Part shown: piece by piece, positions 20,662-29,267 of the stretch
How the letters are laid out: each line of letters opens with the position of its first letter
How positions within the stretch are numbered: position 1 is the stretch's first letter
Assembly (NCBI RefSeq): GCF_001418325.1
Contig: NZ_LIPN01000164.1
Span: 1 to 64,000 of the forward strand
DNA from: Streptomyces atriruber
GTDB taxonomy: Bacteria > Actinomycetota > Actinomycetes > Streptomycetales > Streptomycetaceae
DNA length: 64,000 nt
Direction: 5' to 3'
Translations under genes and position numbers: made by a program
The notes under the pieces: generated by a model
Seen by the model: only the letters and a program-made list of their open reading frames with translations
What the model was told of the DNA's origin: nothing
The model's database searches: none

Positions 20662-21863
20662 GATGCGGCCCCTGTGTAGAAGCGGCGGATGGCGTCGCAC
20701 ACCCGGTGCATGTCGTCGAGGGCGAGGTCGGGGTGGAAGGGCAGCGCGACGGTGCGCTCGCAGGCCGCCTCCGCGTTCGGGAAGTCGCCCCGGCGGTGGC
20801 CGAGTTCGGCGAAGCAGGGCTGGAGGTGCAGCGGGATCGGGTAGAAGACCTCGGTGCCGATGCCCTCCCGGGTGAGGTGCTCCACCAGGGCGTCGCGCCG
20901 CTCCACCTCGATCACGTACACGTAGAAGACCGGATCCGCCGAAACGCCCCGGTCGACCACCGTGGGCACCCGCAGCACGCCCGGCATGTCGCTCAGCAGC
21001 TCCGTGTACACCGCCGCCAGCTCCGTGCGGCGGTCGATCGCCGCATCGAGCCGGGGCAACTTGCCGAGCAGCACGGATGCCTGGATGTCGTCCATCTTGC
21101 TGTTGGTGCCCGAGGCGCCGGAGAGGTTGGAGATCCCGGCGATGTGGTCCACGGTGCGGCCCATCCGCCCGTGGTGGCGCAGGATCGCCACGCGCTCGGC
21201 GATGTCCGGGTCGTCCGTCAGGACGGCGCCCGCGTCGCCCAGTGCGCCCAGGGTCTTGGTGGGGAAGAACGACAGCACACCGGCATCGCCCAGCAGTCCG
21301 GCGTGCACGCCGTCGCGCCGCATGCCGATCGCCTCCGCGCTGTCCTCCACCACCTGCACGCCGTGCCGCTCCGCCAGGGAGCCGAGCGCGCCCATGTCGG
21401 CGAGCTGCCAGAACAGGTGCACCGGCATGATCGCCTTGGTGCGCGGGGTGATGACCGCCTCGACGGAGCGCGGGTCCAGCGAGTAGCTCTCCGGTTCGAT
21501 GTCGGCGAACACCGGGGTGGCACGGGCCAGCGCCACCGAGGTGGCGGTGGCGGCGAAGCTGAAGGCCGGCACGACGACCTCGTCACCGGGGACGACGCCA
21601 CAGGCTCGCAGCAGCAGGACCAGGGCGTCCGTTCCGCTGTTCACCGCCACCACGTGCCGCGCTCCGGTGTATTCGGCGAGCGCCTTTTCCAATGCCGCGA
21701 CCTGCTGGCCGTGGGAGTACTTTCCACGGTCGAACATCTCGTTGAGGTGGCGGCTAATGTCCGGCCAACAGTCGCTGAAGGTGTCGGCCTGAGTGAAGAA
21801 CGGAACCGGGCCTCCGATTTCTCGCTCCACGTTTCGATCGACGTTCCGGGCAGGGGAGATCAC
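20658..21863 (-). CDS. DegT/DnrJ/EryC1/StrS aminotransferase (first in operon)
   Basis: This 401-residue PLP enzyme has the family motifs VAVNSGTDALVLLLRACG, VVVPAFSFAATATSV, VVEDSAEAIG and the PLP lysine in FFPTKTLGALGDAG. The order resembles dTDP- and UDP-sugar aminotransferases. The start is GTG with a strong GGAGGA ribosome site six bases upstream. It is the leading gene of the six-gene minus-strand operon running down to the BenE-like permease, and faces the isoprenyl synthase operon across a 462-base divergent region. Substrate unknown. Confidence 0.88.
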   Translation of the reverse strand: MISPARNVDRNVEREIGGPVPFFTQADTFSDCWPDISRHLNEMFDRGKYSHGQQVAALEKALAEYTGARHVVAVNSGTDALVLLLRACGVVPGDEVVVPAFSFAATATSVALARATPVFADIEPESYSLDPRSVEAVITPRTKAIMPVHLFWQLADMGALGSLAERHGVQVVEDSAEAIGMRRDGVHAGLLGDAGVLSFFPTKTLGALGDAGAVLTDDPDIAERVAILRHHGRMGRTVDHIAGISNLSGASGTNSKMDDIQASVLLGKLPRLDAAIDRRTELAAVYTELLSDMPGVLRVPTVVDRGVSADPVFYVYVIEVERRDALVEHLTREGIGTEVFYPIPLHLQPCFAELGHRRGDFPNAEAACERTVALPFHPDLALDDMHRVCDAIRRFYTGAAS

Positions 21864-22325
21864 ACAGTCCTCCGTGTAGCAGGCCGGAGATTTGGATGAT
21901 GCGAAGCTAGGCCGGTCGCTTTACCCGTGGCAATGACAAACCCTTGCCGGGGCCGGGGGCAGGAACCCGGCAAGCATCAGCCATGCCGGACCGTCGACGG
22001 TGTCGAACCAGCAGTTCAGAAGGGGTCGGTGAAGGTCGACAACCGACTCCGCCAACGGGCCTTGGGGGGCGGGCGCTTGACAGGGACCTCCCCCTCACCG
22101 CAGCTTTTCCCAAGTGCCGCCGCATTGCCAGACACAAGTTCCTGAGTCCGATCAGCGGCTTACAGAGGATGTGCTTCCTTTGAAATTTCTTGGTGATCCC
22201 GGAGGACCAGAGAATCCGGCGGTTCCTCATCCGACGACTTTGACTCCCACCGATCACGAGGAAGTCGAAAGCGCCTGCCCAGAGCGCATCGTGTACGGAC
22301 CGTCCTCCCCGACGAAAGGCACCGC
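21864..22325. other. Divergent intergenic region of the putative biosynthetic cluster
   Basis: This 462-base region lies between the two operons and is less G/C-biased near 22080-22200. It contains TTGACA at 22077 on the plus strand, but no matching -10 at 17-18 bases. I saw no clear operator palindrome. Small frames here have no ribosome sites and no recognisable products. It should hold the promoters for both arms of the cluster. Confidence 0.5.
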
Positions 22326-23357
22326 ATGAGCGACGACGGCGTGCTGACCCGGTCGCTGGAAGCTGTCCAGGAGCGCATCGACACCGTCCTCACCCGGGAG
22401 AGCGCGCGCTGGACCGACGTGGATCCGCGCTGTGCCCCGTTCGTCGACAGCGTCACCGCCATCACCACCGCCAAGGGCAAGCTGCTGCGCCCCCGCTTCT
22501 GTCTCCTCGGCCACCTCGCCGCCGGGGGCGATCCCGCATGCGACAAGGCCGTCGACGCGGCCGCCGCACTGGAACTGCTGCACACCTTCGCCCTGTTGCG
22601 CGACGACGTGCTCGACGACTCACCGCTGCGCCGGGGCGCCGTCACCGCGCACGAACGGCACGCCAAGGAGCACCGGGCGCGCCTGCTGCGCGGCGAACCC
22701 CGGCGTTACGGGGAGGGCGTCGCCAACCTCGCCGCCGACCTCGCGCACGTCTACGCCGACCGGCTCGCCCATGCTCTGCCCGCACAGGCCCAGGCGGTGT
22801 GGGACGAGACGCGGATCGAGGTCACCGTCGGCCAGTACCTCGACATCGCGATCGCCGCCGAGGGCGTGGCCGATCCCGAGCTCTCACGCTGGATCGCGGT
22901 CTGCAAGTCCGGCCGGTACACCATCCAGCGCCCCCTGCAACTCGGCTCCGCCCTGGCGGGCAGGCCCGATCTCGCCGGTGTCTTCGAGGGATACGGTCTG
23001 CCGCTGGGCGAGGCGTTCCAGCTCCGGGACGACCTCATCGACACCTTCGGCGACGCCGAGGACACCGGCAAGCCCGCGGGGCTCGACCTCGACCGGTTCA
23101 AGATGAGCTACCTGCTCAGTCTCGCCGTACGCCGGGACGACCGGATCCGGGAACTCGCCGCCACCCCCGCCGCCCCCGACAGCGCGGCCAGGATGCGCGA
23201 ACTGCTCGTCACGACCGGCGTGGCCGACGAGGTCGAACAGCGCATCGCGGACCTCGTGGACCAGGCGCGCGAGGCGGTGGCCGATGTGCCCCTGGTGCCG
23301 CGGTGGCGAACCGAACTCATGGAACTCACCACCCGTGTGGCGTATCGCGACCGCTGA
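22326..23357 (+). CDS. Polyprenyl (isoprenyl) diphosphate synthase
   Basis: This 343-residue all-helical trans-prenyltransferase condenses isopentenyl diphosphate with an allylic primer. It has the substrate motif TAKGKLLRPRF, the first aspartate-rich motif RDDVLDD and the second QLRDDLID. The fifth residue before the first aspartate motif is phenylalanine (FALLRDD), a position that limits chain length in many C20 synthases, so geranylgeranyl diphosphate is a reasonable but unproven guess. The start has GAAAGG seven bases upstream. It is the first gene of a nine-gene plus-strand operon and probably supplies the UbiA enzyme. Confidence 0.9.
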   Translation: MSDDGVLTRSLEAVQERIDTVLTRESARWTDVDPRCAPFVDSVTAITTAKGKLLRPRFCLLGHLAAGGDPACDKAVDAAAALELLHTFALLRDDVLDDSPLRRGAVTAHERHAKEHRARLLRGEPRRYGEGVANLAADLAHVYADRLAHALPAQAQAVWDETRIEVTVGQYLDIAIAAEGVADPELSRWIAVCKSGRYTIQRPLQLGSALAGRPDLAGVFEGYGLPLGEAFQLRDDLIDTFGDAEDTGKPAGLDLDRFKMSYLLSLAVRRDDRIRELAATPAAPDSAARMRELLVTTGVADEVEQRIADLVDQAREAVADVPLVPRWRTELMELTTRVAYRDR

Positions 23358-23429
23358 GCGGCACCGGAACCACGAAGCCGTGCCTGAACCAGAAGCCAGA
23401 CCTGAATCACCGAAAGGAACCGCACCGGC

Positions 23430-24482
23430 ATGGACCGAACACTGATCATCGGGCTCGGGCGGGCGGGCCTCGGACTGCACTGGGCGGTCCTGCGCAAGCT
23501 GCGCGCCGCCGGGCGGCACGCGGATCTCTTCGACACCGCCCCCGTCCTGACGCTCGACCCGCCGGCCCCCGAAGCGCCCGCACGGGCCGAGGGGCTGCGT
23601 CCCGTCGCCTCGGTCGCCGAGGCCCGCACCCTGCTGGACCCCGAGCACACCGTCGTGCACCTGTGCACTCCGCCCATCGCCCGTCTCGGCCTGCTGCGGG
23701 AACTGGCCGCCGCGGGCTTCCGCCGGATCATCGTGGAGAAGCCCCTGGCGGTCGACCGTCAGTCCGTACGCGAGATCCTCGCCCTCGCCCGCAGCGAGCG
23801 GCTGCGCCTGGCGATCGTCGCTCCCTGGCTGGCCAGCGCGCTGACCGCACGGCTCGAACGCCTCGTGCAGGAGGGAGCCCTCGGCGAACTGCGCTCCATC
23901 GACATCCGGCAGAGCAAGCCACGCATGAGCCGCACGCTGACCAACGGCGGCCACCCCACCGCGTTCGACGTGGAGCCCCCGCACTCCCTCGGGGTCTGTC
24001 TGCGGCTCGCCGGGGAGGCCGCGCTCGCCGCTGCCGAGCTGACCGACATGCGGATCGGTGACACCACCATCCCCGGCATGGGCCGCGCCGAGCTGGTTTT
24101 CCGGCACGAGGAGGCGACCAGCCGGATCGTCTCCGACCTCACCGCCCCGGTCCGCGAGCGCCGCGTCCAGTTGGAGTTCACCGACGGCCGGGCCGTCGCG
24201 CACTATCCCAACGGCGAGGACGACCACTACGCCCAGCTGAGGTTCAGCCGCACCGGTCGCCCCGAGACCTGGGAGGTCTTTCCCGACGACGCGCTGTCCG
24301 CCTACTTCGTCGACACCTACCGCGCCCTGCGCGACGGCACCGACCTGGAGCCCCAACTGCGTCTGGGCGCACGCGTGGTGGAACTTCTCGCCGACGCCAA
24401 GGACGCGACTCGGCGGCTCGGCTCGACCGATGCCCACTCCCCCGCCGGGTCCGGTCGGCGGCAGGTGAGCCATGCGGGATGA
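23430..24482 (+). CDS. Gfo/Idh/MocA family oxidoreductase
   Basis: This 350-residue NAD(P)-dependent dehydrogenase has an N-terminal Rossmann motif (IIGLGRAGLGLHW), the family lysine motif VEKPLAVD and a C-terminal alpha/beta domain. Members oxidise hydroxyls of sugars, nucleotide sugars or inositols, often to ketones used by DegT-type aminotransferases. It ends 11 bases inside the next gene. The region that normally contacts the substrate (after GGHPTAFDVEPPH) carries a His, as usual. It is quite different from the second Gfo/Idh protein at 27889, so the two likely act on different intermediates. Confidence 0.82.
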   Translation: MDRTLIIGLGRAGLGLHWAVLRKLRAAGRHADLFDTAPVLTLDPPAPEAPARAEGLRPVASVAEARTLLDPEHTVVHLCTPPIARLGLLRELAAAGFRRIIVEKPLAVDRQSVREILALARSERLRLAIVAPWLASALTARLERLVQEGALGELRSIDIRQSKPRMSRTLTNGGHPTAFDVEPPHSLGVCLRLAGEAALAAAELTDMRIGDTTIPGMGRAELVFRHEEATSRIVSDLTAPVRERRVQLEFTDGRAVAHYPNGEDDHYAQLRFSRTGRPETWEVFPDDALSAYFVDTYRALRDGTDLEPQLRLGARVVELLADAKDATRRLGSTDAHSPAGSGRRQVSHAG

Positions 24483-25443
24483 CACGGGATCGCAGGGCGG
24501 CGCGGGCCCCCGGCGCGACACAGAACTCCGGCCCGCCGCCGGAGAGCCACACCTCTGCCCACCCCCCGGAATCCGCTTCGCGGGCATCGGCGACGAGGCC
24601 GCCCCCGACCTCGCCGGTCAGATCCGCGCCCATCAGCTCCTCGGCTGGTCGGCGATCGAGTTGCGCGACATCGACGGCACCGCCGTCGCCGACCTCGACG
24701 AGGCCGCGTTCGACCACGTCGTCACGGCCCTGCACGAGGCGCGCCTCGACGTGGTGTGCGTCAACTCCCGCATCGCCAACTGGGCGCGCCCCATCACCGG
24801 CGACTTCGAGCTCGACTACGGCGAGTTGGAGCGCCTCGCCCCGATGTGCGCCGCGCTCGGCACCCGTCACATCCGTGTGATGTCGTACCCGAACGACCCC
24901 GGCGCGCCGCTCGACGAGCCGGAGTGGGCCCGCCGGACGATCTCCCGCATGACGCGCCTGGCCCAGCAGGCCGAGGACGCCGGGCTCGTCCTGCTGCACG
25001 AGAACTGCGCGGGGTGGGCCGGTGCCGACCCGGCCCGCACGTTGCGGCTGCTGGCAGAGGTCGACAGCCCGGCGTTGCGGCTGCTGTTCGACACCGGCAA
25101 CGGTGTGGCGTACGGCTACGAGGCGTACGACCTGCTCACGGAACTCGTCACGTGGGTCGACCACGTGCAGGTCAAGGACGCGCGGGCCGAGGCGGGCGAT
25201 GCGGTCTACACCCTTCCGGGGGAAGGGAGTTGCCGGGTCGCGGACTGTCTGGACCTCCTTCTCGACCACGGCCACGCCGGCACCTGGACCATCGAACCCC
25301 ACCGCGCGGTCCGCCCCCACGAGGGCCGGACCGACGCGGGCAGCAACGGCATCGACGAGTTCGTGCGGTACGGCCGCGCGCTGGAACGCCTGGCCACGCG
25401 GCTGCCCGCCGCCACGGCCACGCACCGGGAGGCCGTCCGATGA
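24472..25443 (+). CDS. IolE/AP-endonuclease-2 type TIM-barrel isomerase/epimerase
   Basis: This 323-residue protein of the xylose isomerase-like TIM-barrel superfamily includes sugar isomerases, hydroxypyruvate isomerase and inosose dehydratase (IolE). Metal-ligand positions are visible: LLHENCAG (Glu), LLFDTGNG (Asp), VDHVQVKD (His, Asp) and TIEPHRA (Glu). The N-terminal 30-40 residues are low-complexity, so the true start may be further in, for example just before GIRFAGIGDEAA. Overlaps on both sides tie it into the operon. A role in isomerising or dehydrating a keto-sugar or keto-cyclitol is inferred. Confidence 0.78.
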   Translation: MRDDTGSQGGAGPRRDTELRPAAGEPHLCPPPGIRFAGIGDEAAPDLAGQIRAHQLLGWSAIELRDIDGTAVADLDEAAFDHVVTALHEARLDVVCVNSRIANWARPITGDFELDYGELERLAPMCAALGTRHIRVMSYPNDPGAPLDEPEWARRTISRMTRLAQQAEDAGLVLLHENCAGWAGADPARTLRLLAEVDSPALRLLFDTGNGVAYGYEAYDLLTELVTWVDHVQVKDARAEAGDAVYTLPGEGSCRVADCLDLLLDHGHAGTWTIEPHRAVRPHEGRTDAGSNGIDEFVRYGRALERLATRLPAATATHREAVR

Positions 25444-26735
25444 CGAAACTGACCCGCACCGAACGCGACCTGCTGCTGCGGCTCCTCGAACTCCCCACCG
25501 TGAGCATGCTGGAGAGCGACGACGAGCCCCGGCTGCGGGATGCCCAGCAGGCCTACGCGGACGCCGCACGTCACCTCGGTTTCGACGTCGTGCACCACGC
25601 CGCCGCCGAAGCGGCCGAGCTGACGGACGACCAGGTGCCGCTCGCCGTGCGCCGGGCCGTCGAGGACAACCCCGGTTTCCTGGCCGCGCAGCCCTCCCTG
25701 GTCCTCGCGCTCGGCCCCGAACTCCCGCGGGCGGACACGGTGATGTTCAACGTGCACCTGGACACCGTCGCGGGTCTCGAACCGGTCGGGTTCGACGGGG
25801 AGCGCTTCACCGGGCGCGGCGCGATCGACGCCAAGGGCCCCGCCGTGGCGCTGCTGGCCGGGATTCGGGCGGCACTCGACGCCGCTCCCGACCGGCTCGC
25901 CGGTACCCGCGTGCTCATCCAGGCGGTGTCCGGCGAAGAGGGCGGCGCCATGGGCGTGTTCGGCACCCGCCCGCTGCTCCGCCGTGGCTGGTACGGCAGG
26001 CTCAATCTGTTCTGCGAGCCCACCGGCATGCGGCTGCTGTCGCGTTCCACGGCCGCGATGACCGCCTGTGTCCGGGTCGACGGGGACGACGCCATCGACG
26101 ACCGCCCCGCCGCCGGGCACAACGCCACCGTCCTGCTCGGCCACCTCGCGCAACACCTCGCCACCCGGCTCCCGGAGCACGCGGCGGGCGGCCAGGTCTG
26201 TGTCGCGGGACTGCACACCGGGCACCTCCACAACCGGGTGTACGGGACCGGCCGGCTGCTGCTCAACTGCTCCTACCCCGACTCCGACACCGGCCGGGCG
26301 CTGGCCGACCGGCTGGAGCGGGACGTGGCCGACGGCATAAGGGAGTTCAGCGACTCCCACCGGACCCACCCGGTCCTGGCCCGCACCGCGGCGGACGCAG
26401 CGGCGATCACCCGTGTCGAGTGGCACAAGCGCGGTCTGCCCGCGCTCCGGGCCACCGAGGACCCCTGGGCCCTCGACCTGCTGACACCGGAGGGCGAGGC
26501 GGCCCGATGGCCCGCCGACGAACCCGCGTTCACCTGCGACGCCATCTGGATGGCGGGCCTGCCCGGTGCCCATACCGCCGTCCTCGGCCCCGGCGACCTC
26601 GACCGCAACCACGCGCACGCGGCGGGGGAGTACGCCGACCTGTCCGATCTCGAAGCCTTCGCCGGGGCGGTGAGCGGCATCCTCGTCCGCTTCGCCGCCC
26701 GGGAGCACGCCACCACAGGAGGAATGCGACAGTGA
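25440..26735 (+). CDS. M20 family metallohydrolase (deacylase/peptidase)
   Basis: This 431-residue member of the M20 dizinc family (ArgE, DapE, CPG2) cleaves amide bonds such as N-acetyl groups. Zinc ligands appear in NVHLDTV (His-x-Asp), GRGAIDAKG (Asp), SGEEGG (Glu-Glu) and LFCEPTG (Glu). A C-terminal PGAHTAVLGPGDLDRNHAHAA supplies the last histidines. The ATG overlaps the preceding stop (ATGA). In this cluster it might remove an N-acyl protecting group from an aminosugar-type intermediate, or trim an aminoacyl unit; neither is proven. Confidence 0.82.
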   Translation: MTKLTRTERDLLLRLLELPTVSMLESDDEPRLRDAQQAYADAARHLGFDVVHHAAAEAAELTDDQVPLAVRRAVEDNPGFLAAQPSLVLALGPELPRADTVMFNVHLDTVAGLEPVGFDGERFTGRGAIDAKGPAVALLAGIRAALDAAPDRLAGTRVLIQAVSGEEGGAMGVFGTRPLLRRGWYGRLNLFCEPTGMRLLSRSTAAMTACVRVDGDDAIDDRPAAGHNATVLLGHLAQHLATRLPEHAAGGQVCVAGLHTGHLHNRVYGTGRLLLNCSYPDSDTGRALADRLERDVADGIREFSDSHRTHPVLARTAADAAAITRVEWHKRGLPALRATEDPWALDLLTPEGEAARWPADEPAFTCDAIWMAGLPGAHTAVLGPGDLDRNHAHAAGEYADLSDLEAFAGAVSGILVRFAAREHATTGGMRQ

Positions 26736-27892
26736 CCCAGTCGACCGATGCCGCGCCGCACGGCGGGGTGACCATCCCGCACGACGCCCTCGTGGCCTTC
26801 ACCACCGAGGTCTTCACCGGCCGCGGGGTACCGGAGGGCCGGGCCCGCACCGCCGCGGAGGCCCTCGTCCACGGCGATCTCACCGGACTCATCTCGCACG
26901 GCCTGGCCAACCTCACCCGGCTGTACCTGCCCGCCCTCGACGCGGGCCGCATCGACGCCACCGCGGAGCCGGAGAAGATCACCGACACCGGTGCCGCCGT
27001 CCTCCTCGACGGACGCCGGTCCCTCGGCCTGTGGGCGGCGTCGGAGGCACTGGAGCTGGCCGCCGACCGTGCGGCACAGACCGGCATCGCCCTGGTCACC
27101 ATGCGCGACGCCACCCACTTCGGCTGCGCGGGACACCACACCGCCCGGATCGCCCGGCGTGGCATGGTGGCCTTCCTCGCCTCCAACTGCGGCCGCCAGC
27201 GCATCGCGCGCCCGCCGGGCGGCCGGGCCGCGATGCTGGGCACCAACCCGTTCAGCATCGCCGCGCCCGCCGGCGACCGCCCGCCGTACGTCCTCGACAT
27301 GAGCACCACCGTGGTGCCGACGGGCAAGGTGCGGGCCGCCGCCCGCGCCGGGGAGCCGATACCGGAGGGCTGGCTGGAGGACGCCGAGGGGCGTCCGGTG
27401 ACCGACCCCCATGCGCTCGACGCGGGCGAGGGCTTCCTGCGCTGGCTCGGCGGTGATCCGGCCACCGGCGCCTACAAGGGGTACGGGCTGGGGCTGATGG
27501 TCGAGGTGCTCGCCGCGCTGGTGCCCGGCGCCGGGCTCGGCCCCGCTCCGGAGGCCCTGAACGGCGACGGACAGCCCTCCGGGCGCGACGACGACATCGG
27601 TCTCACCGCCCTCGTCGTGGCACCCGGCGCGCTCCGCCCCGGCCCGGACTTCGGCGCCGATGCCGACAGTCTCTTCGGAGCGCTCCTGAACTGCCCGCCC
27701 CTCGATCCCGCCCGACCGGTGAGCTATCCCGGACGGCCCGAGGAGCTGACCGCGGAGCACCGCAGGAGGCACGGCGTACCGCTGTCCGCCCAGTGCCACG
27801 CCGAGCTCACCGCGCTCGCCGCCGAACAGAGCCTCGGTTTTCCCGAACCGGTCGTGGCGCAGGACGCTCTTCCCTCGGCGGGTGTGCGATGA
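26732..27892 (+). CDS. Ldh family (malate/L-lactate/ureidoglycolate-type) dehydrogenase
   Basis: This 386-residue NAD(P)-dependent dehydrogenase of the type 2 malate/lactate family oxidises 2-hydroxy acids or reduces 2-keto acids and cyclic imines. Signature motifs: LISHGLANL, MRDATHFG, LGTNPFSIAAP and YKGYGLGLMVEVLAALV. The GTG start overlaps the M20 stop (GTGA) and has AGGAGGAA nine bases upstream. The C-terminal 60 residues are less conserved than the core. The substrate is unknown; a 2-keto acid or uronate-derived keto group fits the neighbouring enzymes. Confidence 0.82.
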   Translation: MTQSTDAAPHGGVTIPHDALVAFTTEVFTGRGVPEGRARTAAEALVHGDLTGLISHGLANLTRLYLPALDAGRIDATAEPEKITDTGAAVLLDGRRSLGLWAASEALELAADRAAQTGIALVTMRDATHFGCAGHHTARIARRGMVAFLASNCGRQRIARPPGGRAAMLGTNPFSIAAPAGDRPPYVLDMSTTVVPTGKVRAAARAGEPIPEGWLEDAEGRPVTDPHALDAGEGFLRWLGGDPATGAYKGYGLGLMVEVLAALVPGAGLGPAPEALNGDGQPSGRDDDIGLTALVVAPGALRPGPDFGADADSLFGALLNCPPLDPARPVSYPGRPEELTAEHRRRHGVPLSAQCHAELTALAAEQSLGFPEPVVAQDALPSAGVR

Positions 27893-28821
27893 CCCCCCGC
27901 CCGGAAGTCCGGACCCGCGTCGGCCTCATCGGCCTGGGTGTCATCTCCAAGTTCTACGTCGCCGGCTTCGACCGGCTGCCCGGCCTCGACCTCGCCGCCG
28001 TGTGCGATCTGCGGCCCGACGCGCTGGAGCCGTTCCAGGACGTCGCCAAGTGCTACACGGGCCACGCCGAGCTCCTCGCCGACGCCGACGTGGACGCGGT
28101 CGTCGTGAACGTCCCCAACGACGCGCACGCCACCGTGTGCCGGGACGCCCTCGCCGCGGGGGTCGCGGTCTGTGTGGAGAAGCCGCTCGCCATCCGGGTC
28201 GAGGACGGCCGGGCGCTCGCCGCACTGGCCCGGGAGAAGGACGTAACCCTCTTCACCTCCTTCCACCGCCGCTACAACTCCGCCGTGCTGCGCCTGCTCG
28301 ACGACGTCTCGGCGGCCGACTCCCCCATCCGCTCGCTCACCGTCCGCTACCTCGAACGCATCGAGGAGCATGCGGGCAGCGACCGCTGGTACCTCGACGC
28401 CGAGCGCTGCGGCGGAGGCTGCGTGGCCGACAACGGCCCCAACGCCTTCGACGTCGTACGACTGTTCCTCGGTGACGTCGAGCTGGCCGCGGCCGACGTC
28501 GTCCGCGACGAGCTGGGCACCGACCGCCAGGCCTCGGTCGACCTGCGCTCGACGGCCGGAGTCACCGCCCGGGTCGAACTCGACTGGGCGTACGAGGGCG
28601 AGGTGAAGGACGTCGCCGTCGAGCTCCGGGACGGCACCCGGCTGTACGCCGACATGCTCGACGGGCACCCCGAGTTCAAGGGTTCGCTCTGGCACGAGTA
28701 CGTCGGCGTGCTCACCGACTTCGACGCACGCCTGCGGGGTGGGCAGGAAGCCTCCCGCGACGGCCTCGCCGCGCTCGAACTCGTCGACGCCGTCTACCGC
28801 GCGGAAGGAGCCACCCGGTGA
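27889..28821 (+). CDS. Gfo/Idh/MocA family oxidoreductase, second
   Basis: This 310-residue protein has the Rossmann motif VGLIGLGVISKFYVAG, the catalytic-lysine motif VEKPLAI, and the substrate-side motif RWYLDAERCGGGCVADNGPNA, where Lys/His/Asp positions usually sit. The family oxidises sugars or inositols reversibly with NAD(P). The ATG overlaps the Ldh-type gene stop. Residues around VADNGPNAFDVVR match the typical DxGxHxxD stretch only partly (Asn-Ala in place of His), so catalysis may be changed or the protein may act in a different chemistry. Confidence 0.8.
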   Translation: MTPRPEVRTRVGLIGLGVISKFYVAGFDRLPGLDLAAVCDLRPDALEPFQDVAKCYTGHAELLADADVDAVVVNVPNDAHATVCRDALAAGVAVCVEKPLAIRVEDGRALAALAREKDVTLFTSFHRRYNSAVLRLLDDVSAADSPIRSLTVRYLERIEEHAGSDRWYLDAERCGGGCVADNGPNAFDVVRLFLGDVELAAADVVRDELGTDRQASVDLRSTAGVTARVELDWAYEGEVKDVAVELRDGTRLYADMLDGHPEFKGSLWHEYVGVLTDFDARLRGGQEASRDGLAALELVDAVYRAEGATR

Positions 28822-29267
28822 ACCCGGCCGAGGACGGCGGCAAACGCACCGTGCACGCCACGGTGGTGAAGGTGCTGACCCACCGCCGTGACGATCGGGG
28901 CATGCGCCTGGAGGAGTTCACCAGCCGCTGCGTCCGCACCGGAGAGGTGCACGAGCTGGTCACCACCGACCAGGCCGGCGATCCGCCCGGATCCCGCATC
29001 GACCGGGTCGGCTTCCTCGGCTTCGCCGAGATCCAGCGGGCCGGGGTGCTCGACCGCGGCGACGAGGTGTGGGTCGACGGCCGCCTCGTGGGCACCGTGC
29101 TCGGCTTCGACTCCTGCCACTTCCCCAACCACTACAACGTGCTCATCGCCGTCGACGACCTGGTCACGGGTCCCGACCTGGAACTGCGGCCGGAAACACC
29201 GCTGCTCTTCCGTCAGGTCCCGTCGGAAGCCCAAGAATCCGGAAGCAGAAGGGTGCAAGTCGCATGA
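28818..29267 (+). CDS. Small uncharacterised protein of the cluster
   Basis: This 149-residue protein I do not recognise. It starts with GTG, overlapping the previous stop by four bases, and overlaps the hydrolase gene by four, so it is an integral part of the operon. It has no signal peptide or membrane segment. Internal motifs: VVKVLTHRRDDRGM, ELVTTDQAGDPPG, RIDRVGFLGFAEI and FDSCHFPNHYNVLIAV. The mix of short strands and the His/Asn-rich HFPNHYN suggest a small beta-rich domain, possibly ligand-binding or with a metal site. The function is unknown. Confidence 0.7.
   Translation: MNPAEDGGKRTVHATVVKVLTHRRDDRGMRLEEFTSRCVRTGEVHELVTTDQAGDPPGSRIDRVGFLGFAEIQRAGVLDRGDEVWVDGRLVGTVLGFDSCHFPNHYNVLIAVDDLVTGPDLELRPETPLLFRQVPSEAQESGSRRVQVA

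Noticed and set aside
16435..21863. A dTDP-deoxysugar pathway for antibiotic glycosylation
   Set aside because: Typical partners (RmlA/RmlB-like synthases, 2,3-dehydratases, glycosyltransferases) are missing; the dehydrogenase is of the UDP-HexNAc type.
22077..22106. A sigma-70-like promoter at TTGACA before the isoprenyl synthase gene
   Set aside because: No acceptable -10 hexamer at 16-18 bases; a lone TTGACA is weak evidence.
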